From Clostridia bacterium (GTDB lineage: Bacteria > Bacillota > Clostridia > UBA1381): 44,988 nt of DNA. Position numbers and translations under genes: made by a program. The DNA is taken from contig CAADSR010000290.1 of assembly GCA_900751685.1 (NCBI GenBank), forward strand, positions 1-44,988, given 5' to 3'. How positions within the stretch are numbered: position 1 is the first letter of the stretch; each line of letters begins with the position of its first letter. Shown here one piece after another: positions 15,629 to 22,882 of the stretch. The notes under the pieces were generated by a model. The model was not told the DNA's origin and made no database searches. It worked only from the letters and a program-made list of their open reading frames with translations.

Positions 15629-16420
15629 ATGATTCAATTTGTTGCAGCTGATATGGATGGTACTTTATTAAATAGCAAAAAAGAATTATCTCCCGAATTA
15701 GTCCCGGTCATACACAAGCTTTTTGACAAAGGGGTCCGTTTTGCCATCGCAAGCGGCCGTCAGTATCATAACTTGGTCCACCTATTCAAGGATCTTGCGG
15801 ATGAGCTGATTTTTATTGCTGAAAACGGAGCATTGGTATATGACCGCGGAAAGAAGATCATCGTACATTCTATGAACCCGGGTCTGCTCCAGAGCCTTCT
15901 GAAAAAGATCCGCCAGATCCCCTCTGCCCATTTGATCTTATGCGGTGAAAACGCTGCTTACGCCGAAAGCACTGACCCGGTCTTTCTAGAAAATGCCCGG
16001 ATGTATTACAAACGCTTTGAGCAGGTGGCAGATTTGTCTTCCTGCCTCTCAAAAGACCAGATCTGCAACCTGGCAGTATTTGATACAAGGGATGCAGAGC
16101 ATAATTGTTATGCTGAATTACTTCCTTTTCAGGAACAGGTCCAAGTCGTGCTGTCCGGCGCCCATTGGGTGGATCTAATGAATTTGAACGTAAACAAGGG
16201 AGAGGCTATTCGTGAGATCCAATCCCTTTATAAAATCTCTCCGGATGACTGTATGTCTTTTGGGGATTACCTGAACGATTATGAAATGATGCTAGCCTGT
16301 ACCCAGAGCTGGGCCATGGCAAACGCCCATCCCAAATTAAAGGAAGCCGCCCGCTTCGAGGCTCCCTCCAATGATGAAGACGGGGTAGTAAAGGTACTCA
16401 AAAAAACCTTTGGCATTTAA
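15629..16420 (+). CDS. HAD-superfamily sugar phosphatase, Cof type
   Basis: This 263-residue Cof-type (class IIB) HAD hydrolase probably dephosphorylates small sugar or cofactor phosphates. Motif I is ADMDGTLLN (nucleophile Asp in DMDGT), motif II is IASGRQ, the conserved Lys lies in NVNKGEAI, and motif IV is SFGDYLNDYEMM. The C2 cap lies between about residues 80 and 190. The ATG at 15629 is chosen over one at 15617 because the ribosome site GGAGG (15619-15623) falls between them. It stands directly behind a consensus promoter. The substrate cannot be read from the sequence. Confidence 0.92.
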   Translation: MIQFVAADMDGTLLNSKKELSPELVPVIHKLFDKGVRFAIASGRQYHNLVHLFKDLADELIFIAENGALVYDRGKKIIVHSMNPGLLQSLLKKIRQIPSAHLILCGENAAYAESTDPVFLENARMYYKRFEQVADLSSCLSKDQICNLAVFDTRDAEHNCYAELLPFQEQVQVVLSGAHWVDLMNLNVNKGEAIREIQSLYKISPDDCMSFGDYLNDYEMMLACTQSWAMANAHPKLKEAARFEAPSNDEDGVVKVLKKTFGI

Positions 16421-16428
16421 TGTTTTGA

Positions 16429-16457
16429 TTGCAATTTCCCAGAATTTAGAGTATAAT
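16429..16457 (+). promoter_or_regulatory. SigA-type promoter for the cytidylate-kinase-like gene
   Basis: TTGCAA (16429-16434) and TATAAT (16452-16457) with a 17-bp spacer lie 31 bp before the start at 16489. Confidence 0.75.
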
Positions 16458-16488
16458 GAAATTAAAACTACCGGAAAGGGGTGGCAGC

Positions 16489-17079
16489 ATGAAAAACTAT
16501 ATTATTACAATTGCACGAAGCTACGGAAGCGGCGGAAAAAGGATCGGGAAACAACTGGCAAAAGAATTGGAAATCCCTTACCACGGGCGGGAACTTTCCG
16601 AATTTTTACTGGACTCTGACCCATCCGTTTTGGATGCAATGGATGAGACACTGGATTATTCTTTAAAAACCTCAGGACGCCATTCCCTCACAGATGACCC
16701 TGTCTTTGTCTCTGATGATAAATTATTTGAACACCAGTCAAATGTCATCCGTACTCTGGCCGAAAAAGAATCCTGCGTGATTGTAGGGCGCTGCGCAGAC
16801 TATGTGCTGCGTGATTTTGAGAATGTCATCCGGATTTACCTGTACGCCCCGCTCCGTTACTGCATGAAATCAGTCATGGACCTATATTCCTTATATCCGG
16901 ACGATGCAAAGCAGCTGATCGCATCCATGAATAAATCCAGGGATGATTACTATAAGTACTATACGGGCCAAAGCCGCGACAACGCCTCCAATTACGATCT
17001 TTGCTTAAACACAGGGGTTCTTGGTTTTGAGAAGACTATTCAAATGATCATCAATTATAAAACATTATGGACCGTTTAA
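16489..17079 (+). CDS. Cytidylate kinase-like family protein
   Basis: This 196-residue P-loop protein belongs to the cytidylate-kinase-like (AAA_26) group common in Clostridia. The N-terminal ITIARSYGSGGKRIGKQLA carries the G-x-G-S-G-G-type phosphate loop. It is followed by an IPYHGRELSEFL segment, VIVGRCADYVLRD (about 98-110) and IRIYLYAPLRYCMKSVMDLY. The nucleotide substrate is unknown; the family differs from Cmk proper in the NMP-binding part. The ATG at 16489 follows AAAGGGGTG, and in-frame upstream codons lack a ribosome site. A terminator follows. Confidence 0.85.
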   Translation: MKNYIITIARSYGSGGKRIGKQLAKELEIPYHGRELSEFLLDSDPSVLDAMDETLDYSLKTSGRHSLTDDPVFVSDDKLFEHQSNVIRTLAEKESCVIVGRCADYVLRDFENVIRIYLYAPLRYCMKSVMDLYSLYPDDAKQLIASMNKSRDDYYKYYTGQSRDNASNYDLCLNTGVLGFEKTIQMIINYKTLWTV

Positions 17080-17090
17080 AATCAACAAAT

Positions 17091-17129
17091 AAAAATCCCC
17101 TTTCCATCCGATATGGAAAGAGGATTTTT
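17091..17129 (+). terminator. Intrinsic terminator after the kinase-like gene
   Basis: AAAAATCCCCTTTCCAT (from 17091) pairs, with one mismatch, with ATGGAAAGAGGATTTTT ending at 17129, forming a strong hairpin with a T tail. Confidence 0.85.
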
Positions 17130-17190
17130 ATATTGGGTTTTGTGTACAAGCCAAACTAATAGATATACCCGTAGATGAAGGAATATATAT

Positions 17191-18021
17191 ATGGATAGAA
17201 AAAAACTTATTGATCAAAGCATCGACTATATTATGCAGCATTTAGACGGGGATTTATCGCTCAATACCTTATCTTCTCAATTTTATATATCAAAATACCA
17301 TTTTAGCCGGATATTTAAAGAGCAAACTGGCGAAACCGTTTATGCGTTTATTAAACGCTGTAGAGTCGATCAAAGTGCAATCGATATGAAACTGAATCCA
17401 ACGAAATCCATCACAGATATTGGTTTAGATTACGGATATAGTTCTTCTAACTATAGTTCTGTATTCAAAAAGCACCATCACACTTCTCCCACACACTTTA
17501 AACGCTCGGTACCAGCGCATAGTATGCCGATCCCCTTCGCCCCGGAGCGGGTCGTTCATTTCAAGACTGCGGAGGAATACGCTACCCAGATCGAGATTCA
17601 AGAGCTTGATGACCTTTTTGTCATATATGAGCGCTTTATTGGAAACTATGTGGACATTGAAAAAAATTGGTATCAGTTCTTAGATCAATACAAAGCCTTT
17701 TTGAAGGAGGAAACGATTCTGACCGAACGCTTTTTTAATGACCCGGCAGTTACAAGCCCGTCACAATGCATTTGTGACATTTGTATGACCACTGGGCAGG
17801 ATTGTGATTTGGATAATGTTATGTGGATACAGGGCGGGAAATGGATCGTGTATCATTTTGATGGAGAAATCAAAGACATTTTCGGGACACTGCAAGGGAT
17901 CTTCAGCGTTTGGCTGCCTCAAAGCGGTTATCACATGGCAAAGCGGTATGGATTGAATATTTACCGCCACATTGACCGGGACAACCATAGGGTCGTTATG
18001 GATCTATGCATCCCTATTTGA
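17191..18021 (+). CDS. AraC-family regulator with GyrI-like effector domain
   Basis: This 276-residue transcription factor has an N-terminal AraC DNA-binding domain (about 8-106; the two helix-turn-helix units include LNTLSSQFYISKYHFSRIFK and ITDIGLDYGYSSSNYSSVFK). A GyrI-like/Rob-type effector-binding domain (about 120-276) follows, with an unusual cysteine cluster CICDICMTTGQDCD. The layout is that of multidrug or small-molecule-responsive regulators such as Rob. No transporter gene is adjacent; the following Cys-rich protein gene is separated by a terminator. A ribosome site AAGGAAT precedes the ATG. Confidence 0.9.
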   Translation: MDRKKLIDQSIDYIMQHLDGDLSLNTLSSQFYISKYHFSRIFKEQTGETVYAFIKRCRVDQSAIDMKLNPTKSITDIGLDYGYSSSNYSSVFKKHHHTSPTHFKRSVPAHSMPIPFAPERVVHFKTAEEYATQIEIQELDDLFVIYERFIGNYVDIEKNWYQFLDQYKAFLKEETILTERFFNDPAVTSPSQCICDICMTTGQDCDLDNVMWIQGGKWIVYHFDGEIKDIFGTLQGIFSVWLPQSGYHMAKRYGLNIYRHIDRDNHRVVMDLCIPI

Positions 18022-18049
18022 TAAAAGCAAGAATACAGAAGCCAACAAG

Positions 18050-18112
18050 ATGACTTTTTTTCTATAATAAGAAGTGTTTAGAAATACTTTTATAGAAAGA
18101 AGGTCATTTTTT
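18050..18112 (+). terminator. Long imperfect hairpin terminator after the AraC gene
   Basis: A long imperfect stem runs from TGACTTTTTTTCTATAA (about 18051-18067) to TTATAGAAAGAAGGTCA (ending at 18106), followed by TTTTTT. Confidence 0.75.
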
Positions 18113-18217
18113 ATGTAGTCAAAAGAAATCTTATAATTTAGAATACTTCTACACTGCCCTCAGTCCTGTGATATGATAAAAACTTGATCAATTAAGCTGA
18201 AGAATATGGAGGAAACT

Positions 18218-18763
18218 ATGTTTGATATAAGAAAAATTCAAGAGAATACCATCTATAAAGCTATTAAAGCTGAAAGCAATGCAGCTACCGCTAATAACAT
18301 TGTGTATGGCAAAGAACGGCCAAAAAATACAGAAAGCAATCCCAATTGGGTAAAGTCCACAATGCACCGGTTGGAAAATCAATTTGACCGCAATACTGTA
18401 AAGAAAATACGGATGAACTGCCAATGTGGTTATGGGATGGACGAAAAGCTTGCGCTTCTAAAGGAGCTGCTATCAGATGCAACAAGCATAGAAGAATTTG
18501 CAAACTCACAAAAAGCAAAGGAAGCCGGGCTTTTCTGTAAGGATGGCGTACTTTTTCTACAATTTGATTTTTGCCCCTGCCCTATGCTTGTAGAAGTGGA
18601 CCAATTAGAGACGGATACCTGGTGCCAGTGTACTACCGGTTACAGCAAAGTTCTTTTTGAAAAAGCGTTTGCTTGTAATGCCGATGTAGAGTTACTAAAA
18701 AGTATAAAAATGGGTGATGACATATGTCTTATGAAAATTGTTCTCCACGACCCTATATGGTAA
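18218..18763 (+). CDS. Cys-rich protein with ATC-hydrolase/DUF6144-like C-terminus
   Basis: I cannot assign this 181-residue soluble protein firmly. It has three CxC pairs (MNCQCGYG near 67-74, FCPCPML, and TWCQCTTGYS) and a C-terminal block GYSKVLFEKAF...VELLKSIKMGDDICLMKIVL. The end pattern (G-Y-x-x-x-L-F-E ... L-x-x-S-I-x-x-G-D-x-x-C) resembles the C-termini of L-2-amino-thiazoline-4-carboxylate hydrolase-like and DUF6144 proteins. The cysteines suggest metal or cluster binding (inference). The ATG at 18218 is chosen over one at 18206 because GGAGG lies between them. A TATGAT (18172-18177) stands 41 bp upstream without a good -35. Confidence 0.7.
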   Translation: MFDIRKIQENTIYKAIKAESNAATANNIVYGKERPKNTESNPNWVKSTMHRLENQFDRNTVKKIRMNCQCGYGMDEKLALLKELLSDATSIEEFANSQKAKEAGLFCKDGVLFLQFDFCPCPMLVEVDQLETDTWCQCTTGYSKVLFEKAFACNADVELLKSIKMGDDICLMKIVLHDPIW

Positions 18764-18996
18764 TAAATTAGTACCCACCCCTATTCAATGACCGGCTGTT
18801 CAACCTAAAACATCAACTCTTGGACATTTCAAGAATTAGGCGTCCCATTGAACCACCTAAACTCACCGCAGCATCTTTTAATAGGACGGATGCCGGAAAT
18901 GCCTATCAATACGGGCTGTACGGGTATATAAGAACCTTTAACAAGAGGATCATTTTTTCTATTTAATAGATTGCTTTGCAGACCTTCTATATGAAT
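18764..18996 (+). other. Gene-free stretch with a possible decayed coding remnant
   Basis: A start-less open frame on the plus strand runs from about 18772 to the TAA near 18961 and includes FNDRLFNLKHQLLD and GNAYQYGLYGYIRTF. It has no ATG or ribosome site. Its composition looks coding-like, so it may be the end of a lost gene, but I recognise no family. Confidence 0.3.
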
Positions 18997-19221
18997 TTAT
19001 TTAAACTCTTCCGGCTTTTCAAAAAGCATTCCAACATAAACGCCAAACTTGTCTGCTATTTTACTCAAGGTATCTATTGTTGGATTGGCTTTGCCATGTT
19101 CTATCTCACGGTAATTGGATAATGAGATCTTCGCTTCTGCGGACAAATATTCTTGTGAATAGTTATGCTTTTTTCTCATGGTCTTTATGTTCTGTCCAAC
19201 AATCATTTTATATTCGTTCAT
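18997..19221 (-). CDS. XRE-family HTH regulator
   Basis: This 74-residue protein is a stand-alone HTH_3 domain (VGQNIKTMRKKHNYSQEYLS, then an ISLSNYREIEHGKANPTID recognition part) with a short tail. Such single-domain regulators are common in mobile or accessory DNA. The ATG at 19221 is preferred over one at 19251 because GAGGAGGTG lies about 7 bases upstream. It sits at the edge of an A/T-rich stretch and may repress nearby genes, possibly at the palindrome near 20141 (inference). Confidence 0.88.
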   Translation of the reverse strand: MNEYKMIVGQNIKTMRKKHNYSQEYLSAEAKISLSNYREIEHGKANPTIDTLSKIADKFGVYVGMLFEKPEEFK

Positions 19222-19589
19222 CACTTCCACCTCCTCTTCTTTATTGTACAAAGAAAAGAAGGATGATTCCAGCCTATAAAGAAGCTATTTTAATAAAAAC
19301 CTAAGAAATATCTTTTATAATTTTAAAAATCCATATTTTCAAGGGAATTTTAGATAATAAAAAAACCTTCGATGTGCATCTCAATCTTTGAAGCAGCCTC
19401 TGTAGTAAAGTTCAATACATCGAAAGATTTCCATGAAACAGATTTTTATTTATAGCTGGATATTTTATATCAATATAATCAATCTGATAGTACTCTTCTA
19501 TTTCATCCTATACGATCTCTTGGTGGTCTTAATTAAATATGGAGCTTAAAGTAAAAAAATTTGATTTAATGCTATTATTTTCTTAGGAT
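19222..19589. other. A/T-rich gene-free stretch
   Basis: No complete gene is seen. Short open frames on the minus strand, for example one including EIEEYYQIDYIDIKYPAINK (about 19430-19510), look coding-like but lack starts and are interrupted. CTTCGATGT (near 19367) and ACATCGAAAG (near 19418) form an inverted repeat with a 40-odd-base loop. The stretch could be a decayed gene. Confidence 0.35.
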
Positions 19590-20120
19590 TTATATTATCT
19601 CTTTACTATCTTCACGAACCCAACCAACAAAGTCATATTTATTCAAAAAATCATTTAACGTAGTATGTACCGCTAACATTATATCTTTAGAATCATTTAC
19701 TTCTCTAATAATTTTTGTCATTACATAGCGTTTAAATTTATTATAAGCATTTTGATTCTCTTGTTCATATATTTTATCACTTCCTAACTCATTTACTTTT
19801 GCGGTAAGAAATGGTCTACTTAAAATCACTGCGAAAACCGGGATATCTTTTTTAATAGCGTATTCATATTCAAGTTGAGTATAACTTTTCCCAGATTTCT
19901 CTTCAATGCTTCCGTATTGCCCACCAAGAATCAACATATATACGTCTGATTGGTCTATCCAATTATAAATCACCTCCAGTTGTGATAAGTTCCCAGCTTT
20001 AAATAATTCCATACCTGCCGGTATATGGCCTGCATCTAATACAGCCTGTACTGCCGCTTGACGCTCTTCAATTAAATCCGTATAAGTTGAAGATATAAAT
20101 ACTTGTAATTTCTTATTCAT
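19590..20120 (-). CDS. Orphan DUF4062 (TIR-like) domain protein
   Basis: This 176-residue protein is almost entirely a DUF4062 domain. The diagnostic start is KLQVFISSTYTDLIEERQAA, followed by GHIPAGMELF, SDVYMLILGGQYGSI, SYTQLEYEYAIKKDIPVFAV and a trailing NAYNKFKRYV segment. DUF4062 has a TIR-like fold and usually heads larger STAND-type or repeat proteins; here it stands alone. The gene is markedly A/T-rich compared with its metabolic neighbours, lies in a gene-poor stretch, and has a palindrome just before its ribosome site (GAGGAG). Horizontal acquisition and a signalling or defence role are inferences. Confidence 0.88.
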   Translation of the reverse strand: MNKKLQVFISSTYTDLIEERQAAVQAVLDAGHIPAGMELFKAGNLSQLEVIYNWIDQSDVYMLILGGQYGSIEEKSGKSYTQLEYEYAIKKDIPVFAVILSRPFLTAKVNELGSDKIYEQENQNAYNKFKRYVMTKIIREVNDSKDIMLAVHTTLNDFLNKYDFVGWVREDSKEII

Positions 20121-20132
20121 ATATGTCTCCTC

Positions 20133-20149
20133 TCAAATGTTACATTTGA
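20133..20149 (-). promoter_or_regulatory. 17-bp palindromic operator candidate before the DUF4062 gene
   Basis: TCAAATGT-T-ACATTTGA is a perfect inverted repeat that begins 13 bp upstream of the start codon and touches the GAGGAG ribosome site. It could be a repressor operator or an RNA hairpin that hides the ribosome site. Confidence 0.5.
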
Positions 20150-20906
20150 TCAATATTTATTTATACGTATATTTTTACTTCTCAAACAACTAATAATGAA
20201 TACATTATTTTTTCAATTCACCATATAAAAAAACCATATTTTTTATGAAAATCAATTTTCTGTTATTTTTCAATATCTGTTATACCTATAGTTACTATTT
20301 AGCTGGTAACCCACATTTTACCCGTCAATTTCATCATCTGTTAAGTCTGTTTTTAAGCTTTAAGCTTAGAGTCTCTGTAAAAATTTATGAAACCATTTCT
20401 ATGACATCTTTCATAGAAAATCGCTCTCCTCTTGATTATTTTTATATAGAGAAAATAATTGTTTTCATTTTCTTTAAGTTATCAAGCACACTAGACTATA
20501 TACTTCATGTTCTATTTCTCTCTAAAAAAACTCATCCTGCTCTATAATCTTTCACGCTTATCCACGTTCTACTCCTTCCTAATCTTAAATGGAAGGAGTA
20601 GCTTCTTTAATAATTTTACTATGATTTCAACTCACGCACTCTATAAAGGGCGGCACTTTCATTTTCTGTAGCAAAAGCGATTAAGTTTCAATTCTTGCCT
20701 ATGCACAGAATATATAAATAAAAACCCCATGGAAGCTTTTTACTTACATTAATTATTTTACTATGAAGATATTGTTTATGCAACGTTTTTTAAGTGCGTT
20801 TCTCATAAATATAATGTATTTAAAGTCTGATATTGTAATTTAATCACTAAGAAGCTTAGTTTAAACCAACTCTATATATGATTAAGATGTGCATTATACT
20901 TGTGTA
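20150..20906. other. A/T-rich gene-free stretch
   Basis: No gene is convincing. A 100-codon plus-strand frame (20245-20547) lacks a ribosome site and has a low-complexity Phe/Ile/Leu-rich product. A hairpin CTACTCCTTCC/GGAAGGAGTAG (20569-20579 with 20591-20601) is followed by a weakly T-rich tract. Otherwise nothing was recognised. Confidence 0.4.
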
Positions 20907-20941
20907 GAAAAAAGCTGATGAAAACATGTTTTCATCAGCTT
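20907..20941 (-). terminator. Intrinsic terminator after the yabE-like gene
   Basis: A perfect 30-bp palindrome (20912-20941, centred on ACATGT) is followed on the minus strand by a run of Ts (20913-20908). It lies at the very end of repeat copy B, so the transcript reads gene, repeat, then terminator. Confidence 0.85.
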
Positions 20942-21148
20942 CAGACTGTAGACAAACTCATTTTTGATTTAGTTTTCTGATTTCCTGGGAGTTTGAGGTG
21001 CAATCTCAAGTAAAATCATTTCTGATGACATTCAGTAGTTCGCTTCGCAAACCGCTCTTTGAGCTCCGGATATCTTTTCGGTACGAGCGCGTCAGAAATG
21101 GCTTAGAACCTAAAGTTTCGAGGACCGAGGAACTTTTGAGTTCTTTCA
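20942..21148 (-). repeat. Structured dispersed repeat, copy B
   Basis: Read on the minus strand, this 207-base copy matches copy C (44723-44988) at roughly nine bases in ten over the shared part. It starts at GAAAGAACTC and so lacks the first two hairpins of copy C. It keeps the GAACT-CAAA-AGTTC hairpin, the long-range stem CATTTCTGA...TCAGAAATG, the inner CGCTC/GAGCG pairing, and the GTTTGC-GAA-GCGAAC hairpin, where a base change leaves a U-G pair. It ends TTTGTCTACAGTCTGA and abuts the terminator. It sits 30 bases after the stop of the yabE-like gene, in sense orientation. Confidence 0.8.
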
Positions 21149-21178
21149 TTATATTATGCTTATGACAAGCCTGCTATC

Positions 21179-22300
21179 CTATTCCAGAATATAGACAACT
21201 GCGGATTGTCTTCCGAATTTCTTTGCTTCTGAAACACTAGTATAACATAAGTCGATCCGGTTGCCCTTAATCGCCCCGCCGGTGTCTTGCGCAACTGCTT
21301 CTCCATAGGTCCAGGAACCATTCGCGGATTCAATATATACCTTTGAGCCCAGTGGGATCACCGTAGGGTCAACCGCAATAACGCCTCTGCGCAGTGGTGT
21401 ACCCATTGCTGTTACAGTGTATCCTCCATTCTCGCTGGGCGAGGTGGAATACGCAGTTGCAGTAACCGTAATTTTTTTCTTATAGCTGCGCCCATTGATA
21501 GTGCCCGCCCCGGAAGCTGAAGCTTCCGTCTTCTTTTGTTTCTCCGGCGCTTTTGTTGCTTTTGGTTTTGCCGTCGGCTTTGGTGTAGCGACTGCTGTAC
21601 CAACCGCAATGACTTTTTCTTGTGCCTCTACCGTAACGGTATCACTCACTGTTTCTCTCGAAACTTCCGCGCCATCTTTGAGCATGACACGCTCTACAAT
21701 TTCCCGCTCTCCATCCTGGCCTTCTTCTAAAACTTTTGTCTGGCCTTTCGGAAGGCTTGTATCTTCCTTTTCACGGACAGCCCTCTCTACCGGCTGGGTA
21801 ATGGTATCATTCCTATAATCTACCCGCGTTACTTCAATACGCATATTTTCTTCAACGGCGCTATCCAATCCCGGGACTACTTCATCATCTTCCCCAAGTA
21901 CATATCCAGTCTCAAGAAGTGCATCGCCTAAATTTGCTTTCGTAGTTACAACCGTTTGCTCTTCCTCATCCATTACAACCACAACAGGTTTACCCCGCCG
22001 CAATACCACCGTATTATGCTCCTCCAGCTCTGCTGTTGCCGGAAGGTTCAGCTTATCATACTGCCCGACTGAAATTTGATTTTCATCAAGCAGTTCCCCA
22101 ACGGAATTTTGTCTTGTTTTTACGGTTTTGGTATCTACAATATTTTGAAATTCATCAATGTTTGTAATCGTGATTTCTTTGCTTGCTACGTCATAAACGG
22201 CACCCATGGAAACGACACAAAATGCAACCAGGGCCAAAAGAGAAATCAAACGGTTCCTGCTTTTGAATAAGCCGTTTTTATTGTTTCGCTGTTTTTTCAT
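21179..22300 (-). CDS. YabE-like G5/3D-domain cell-wall protein
   Basis: This 373-residue secreted protein has a basic start and signal anchor (about 1-38), DUF348 repeats (about 45-160, for example VDTKTVKTRQNSVGELLDEN), a G5 domain (about 165-230) and a Pro/Ala/Thr/Lys linker (TPKPTAKPKATKAPEKQ). It ends in a C-terminal 3D domain (about 275-373) with the catalytic-site aspartates in IAVDPTVIPLG, AQDTGGAIKG and NRIDLCY. This is the layout of YabE, a resuscitation-promoting-factor-like muralytic protein. The ATG at 22300 follows AAAGGAGA by 6 bases; an upstream in-frame ATG has no ribosome site. Its 3' region carries repeat copy B and a terminator. Confidence 0.92.
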   Translation of the reverse strand: MKKQRNNKNGLFKSRNRLISLLALVAFCVVSMGAVYDVASKEITITNIDEFQNIVDTKTVKTRQNSVGELLDENQISVGQYDKLNLPATAELEEHNTVVLRRGKPVVVVMDEEEQTVVTTKANLGDALLETGYVLGEDDEVVPGLDSAVEENMRIEVTRVDYRNDTITQPVERAVREKEDTSLPKGQTKVLEEGQDGEREIVERVMLKDGAEVSRETVSDTVTVEAQEKVIAVGTAVATPKPTAKPKATKAPEKQKKTEASASGAGTINGRSYKKKITVTATAYSTSPSENGGYTVTAMGTPLRRGVIAVDPTVIPLGSKVYIESANGSWTYGEAVAQDTGGAIKGNRIDLCYTSVSEAKKFGRQSAVVYILE

Positions 22301-22327
22301 ACCAAATCTCCTTTCAGCTACCACAAC

Positions 22328-22356
22328 AGTATACTATAGCAGGAGAGATTTGTCAA
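22328..22356 (-). promoter_or_regulatory. SigA-type promoter for the yabE-like gene
   Basis: On the minus strand TTGACA (22356-22351) and TATACT (22333-22328) have a 17-bp spacer. TGTTACAT lies just upstream (22373-22380), and TGTAACA-type copies recur near 22500-22517 on the other side of the intergenic region, so a shared operator is possible. Confidence 0.8.
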
Positions 22357-22598
22357 CCGTTTATTACGAATTTGTTACATTTTAATTTCTTTTGATGCAA
22401 TTTTGTTTAATATTTATATATAATTAACCATTATTTGTAAATTATTGCCCTATAGAGAATAGTTTTTTCCATATAATAGTTTTTTTACAATCGTTATAAT
22501 GTAACATTTGTAACAATCCAGAAATCAATCAGCCGTATAGACTCCCAAATTTTAGGGTAAAATAAAAAAAGAAAAACGCTGATGAAAGGATTATAACT

Positions 22599-22880
22599 AT
22601 GAAAGATATGACAAAGCAGGTGATCATCCTAAATAATTTTACCTCACCTTATATCCATCAGGCTATTATTGTCCTGAAAGATTACAACCCTGCCCTGGAA
22701 GACCAGGTATTACGTGACGCGGAAAAAATCGTAAGCAAATATCTGGAGAACGTAAAAAAGAACGAACAGTTTCCTGTCCGTTCCCACAAATCAAAGCTTA
22801 AGCGGCTCGCCGTTACTTCCGCATTGGTCGTCTTAATCATTGCTGCATTCGCATTTTTTCAGCTTTTCCCTCTGCATTAA
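22599..22880 (+). CDS. Small C-terminally anchored membrane protein, unknown
   Basis: I do not recognise this 93-residue protein. It has an amphipathic or globular N-terminal part (about 1-58, with YIHQAIIVLKDYNPALEDQV), a basic stretch (SHKSKLKRL) and one transmembrane helix (about 69-90) ending at the C-terminus. Positive residues before the helix suggest the N-terminus stays inside. AAAGGA lies 8 bases before the ATG. It is divergent from the yabE-like gene and converges tail-to-tail with the zinc-ribbon gene, with only 2 bases between the two stop codons. Confidence 0.75.
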   Translation: MKDMTKQVIILNNFTSPYIHQAIIVLKDYNPALEDQVLRDAEKIVSKYLENVKKNEQFPVRSHKSKLKRLAVTSALVVLIIAAFAFFQLFPLH

Positions 22881-22882
22881 GC

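Noticed and set aside
20245..20547. A 100-codon plus-strand frame in the A/T-rich stretch
   Set aside because: No ribosome site, a biased Phe/Ile/Leu composition expected from A/T-rich DNA, and no recognisable domain.
20550..20570. TTATCCACG near 20559, considered as a DnaA box
   Set aside because: It is a single near-match without a cluster, and not next to the rpmH block.
22301..22598. A c-di-AMP (ydaO-type) riboswitch before the yabE-like gene
   Set aside because: The promoter is only about 20 bases from the ribosome site, leaving no room for the aptamer.
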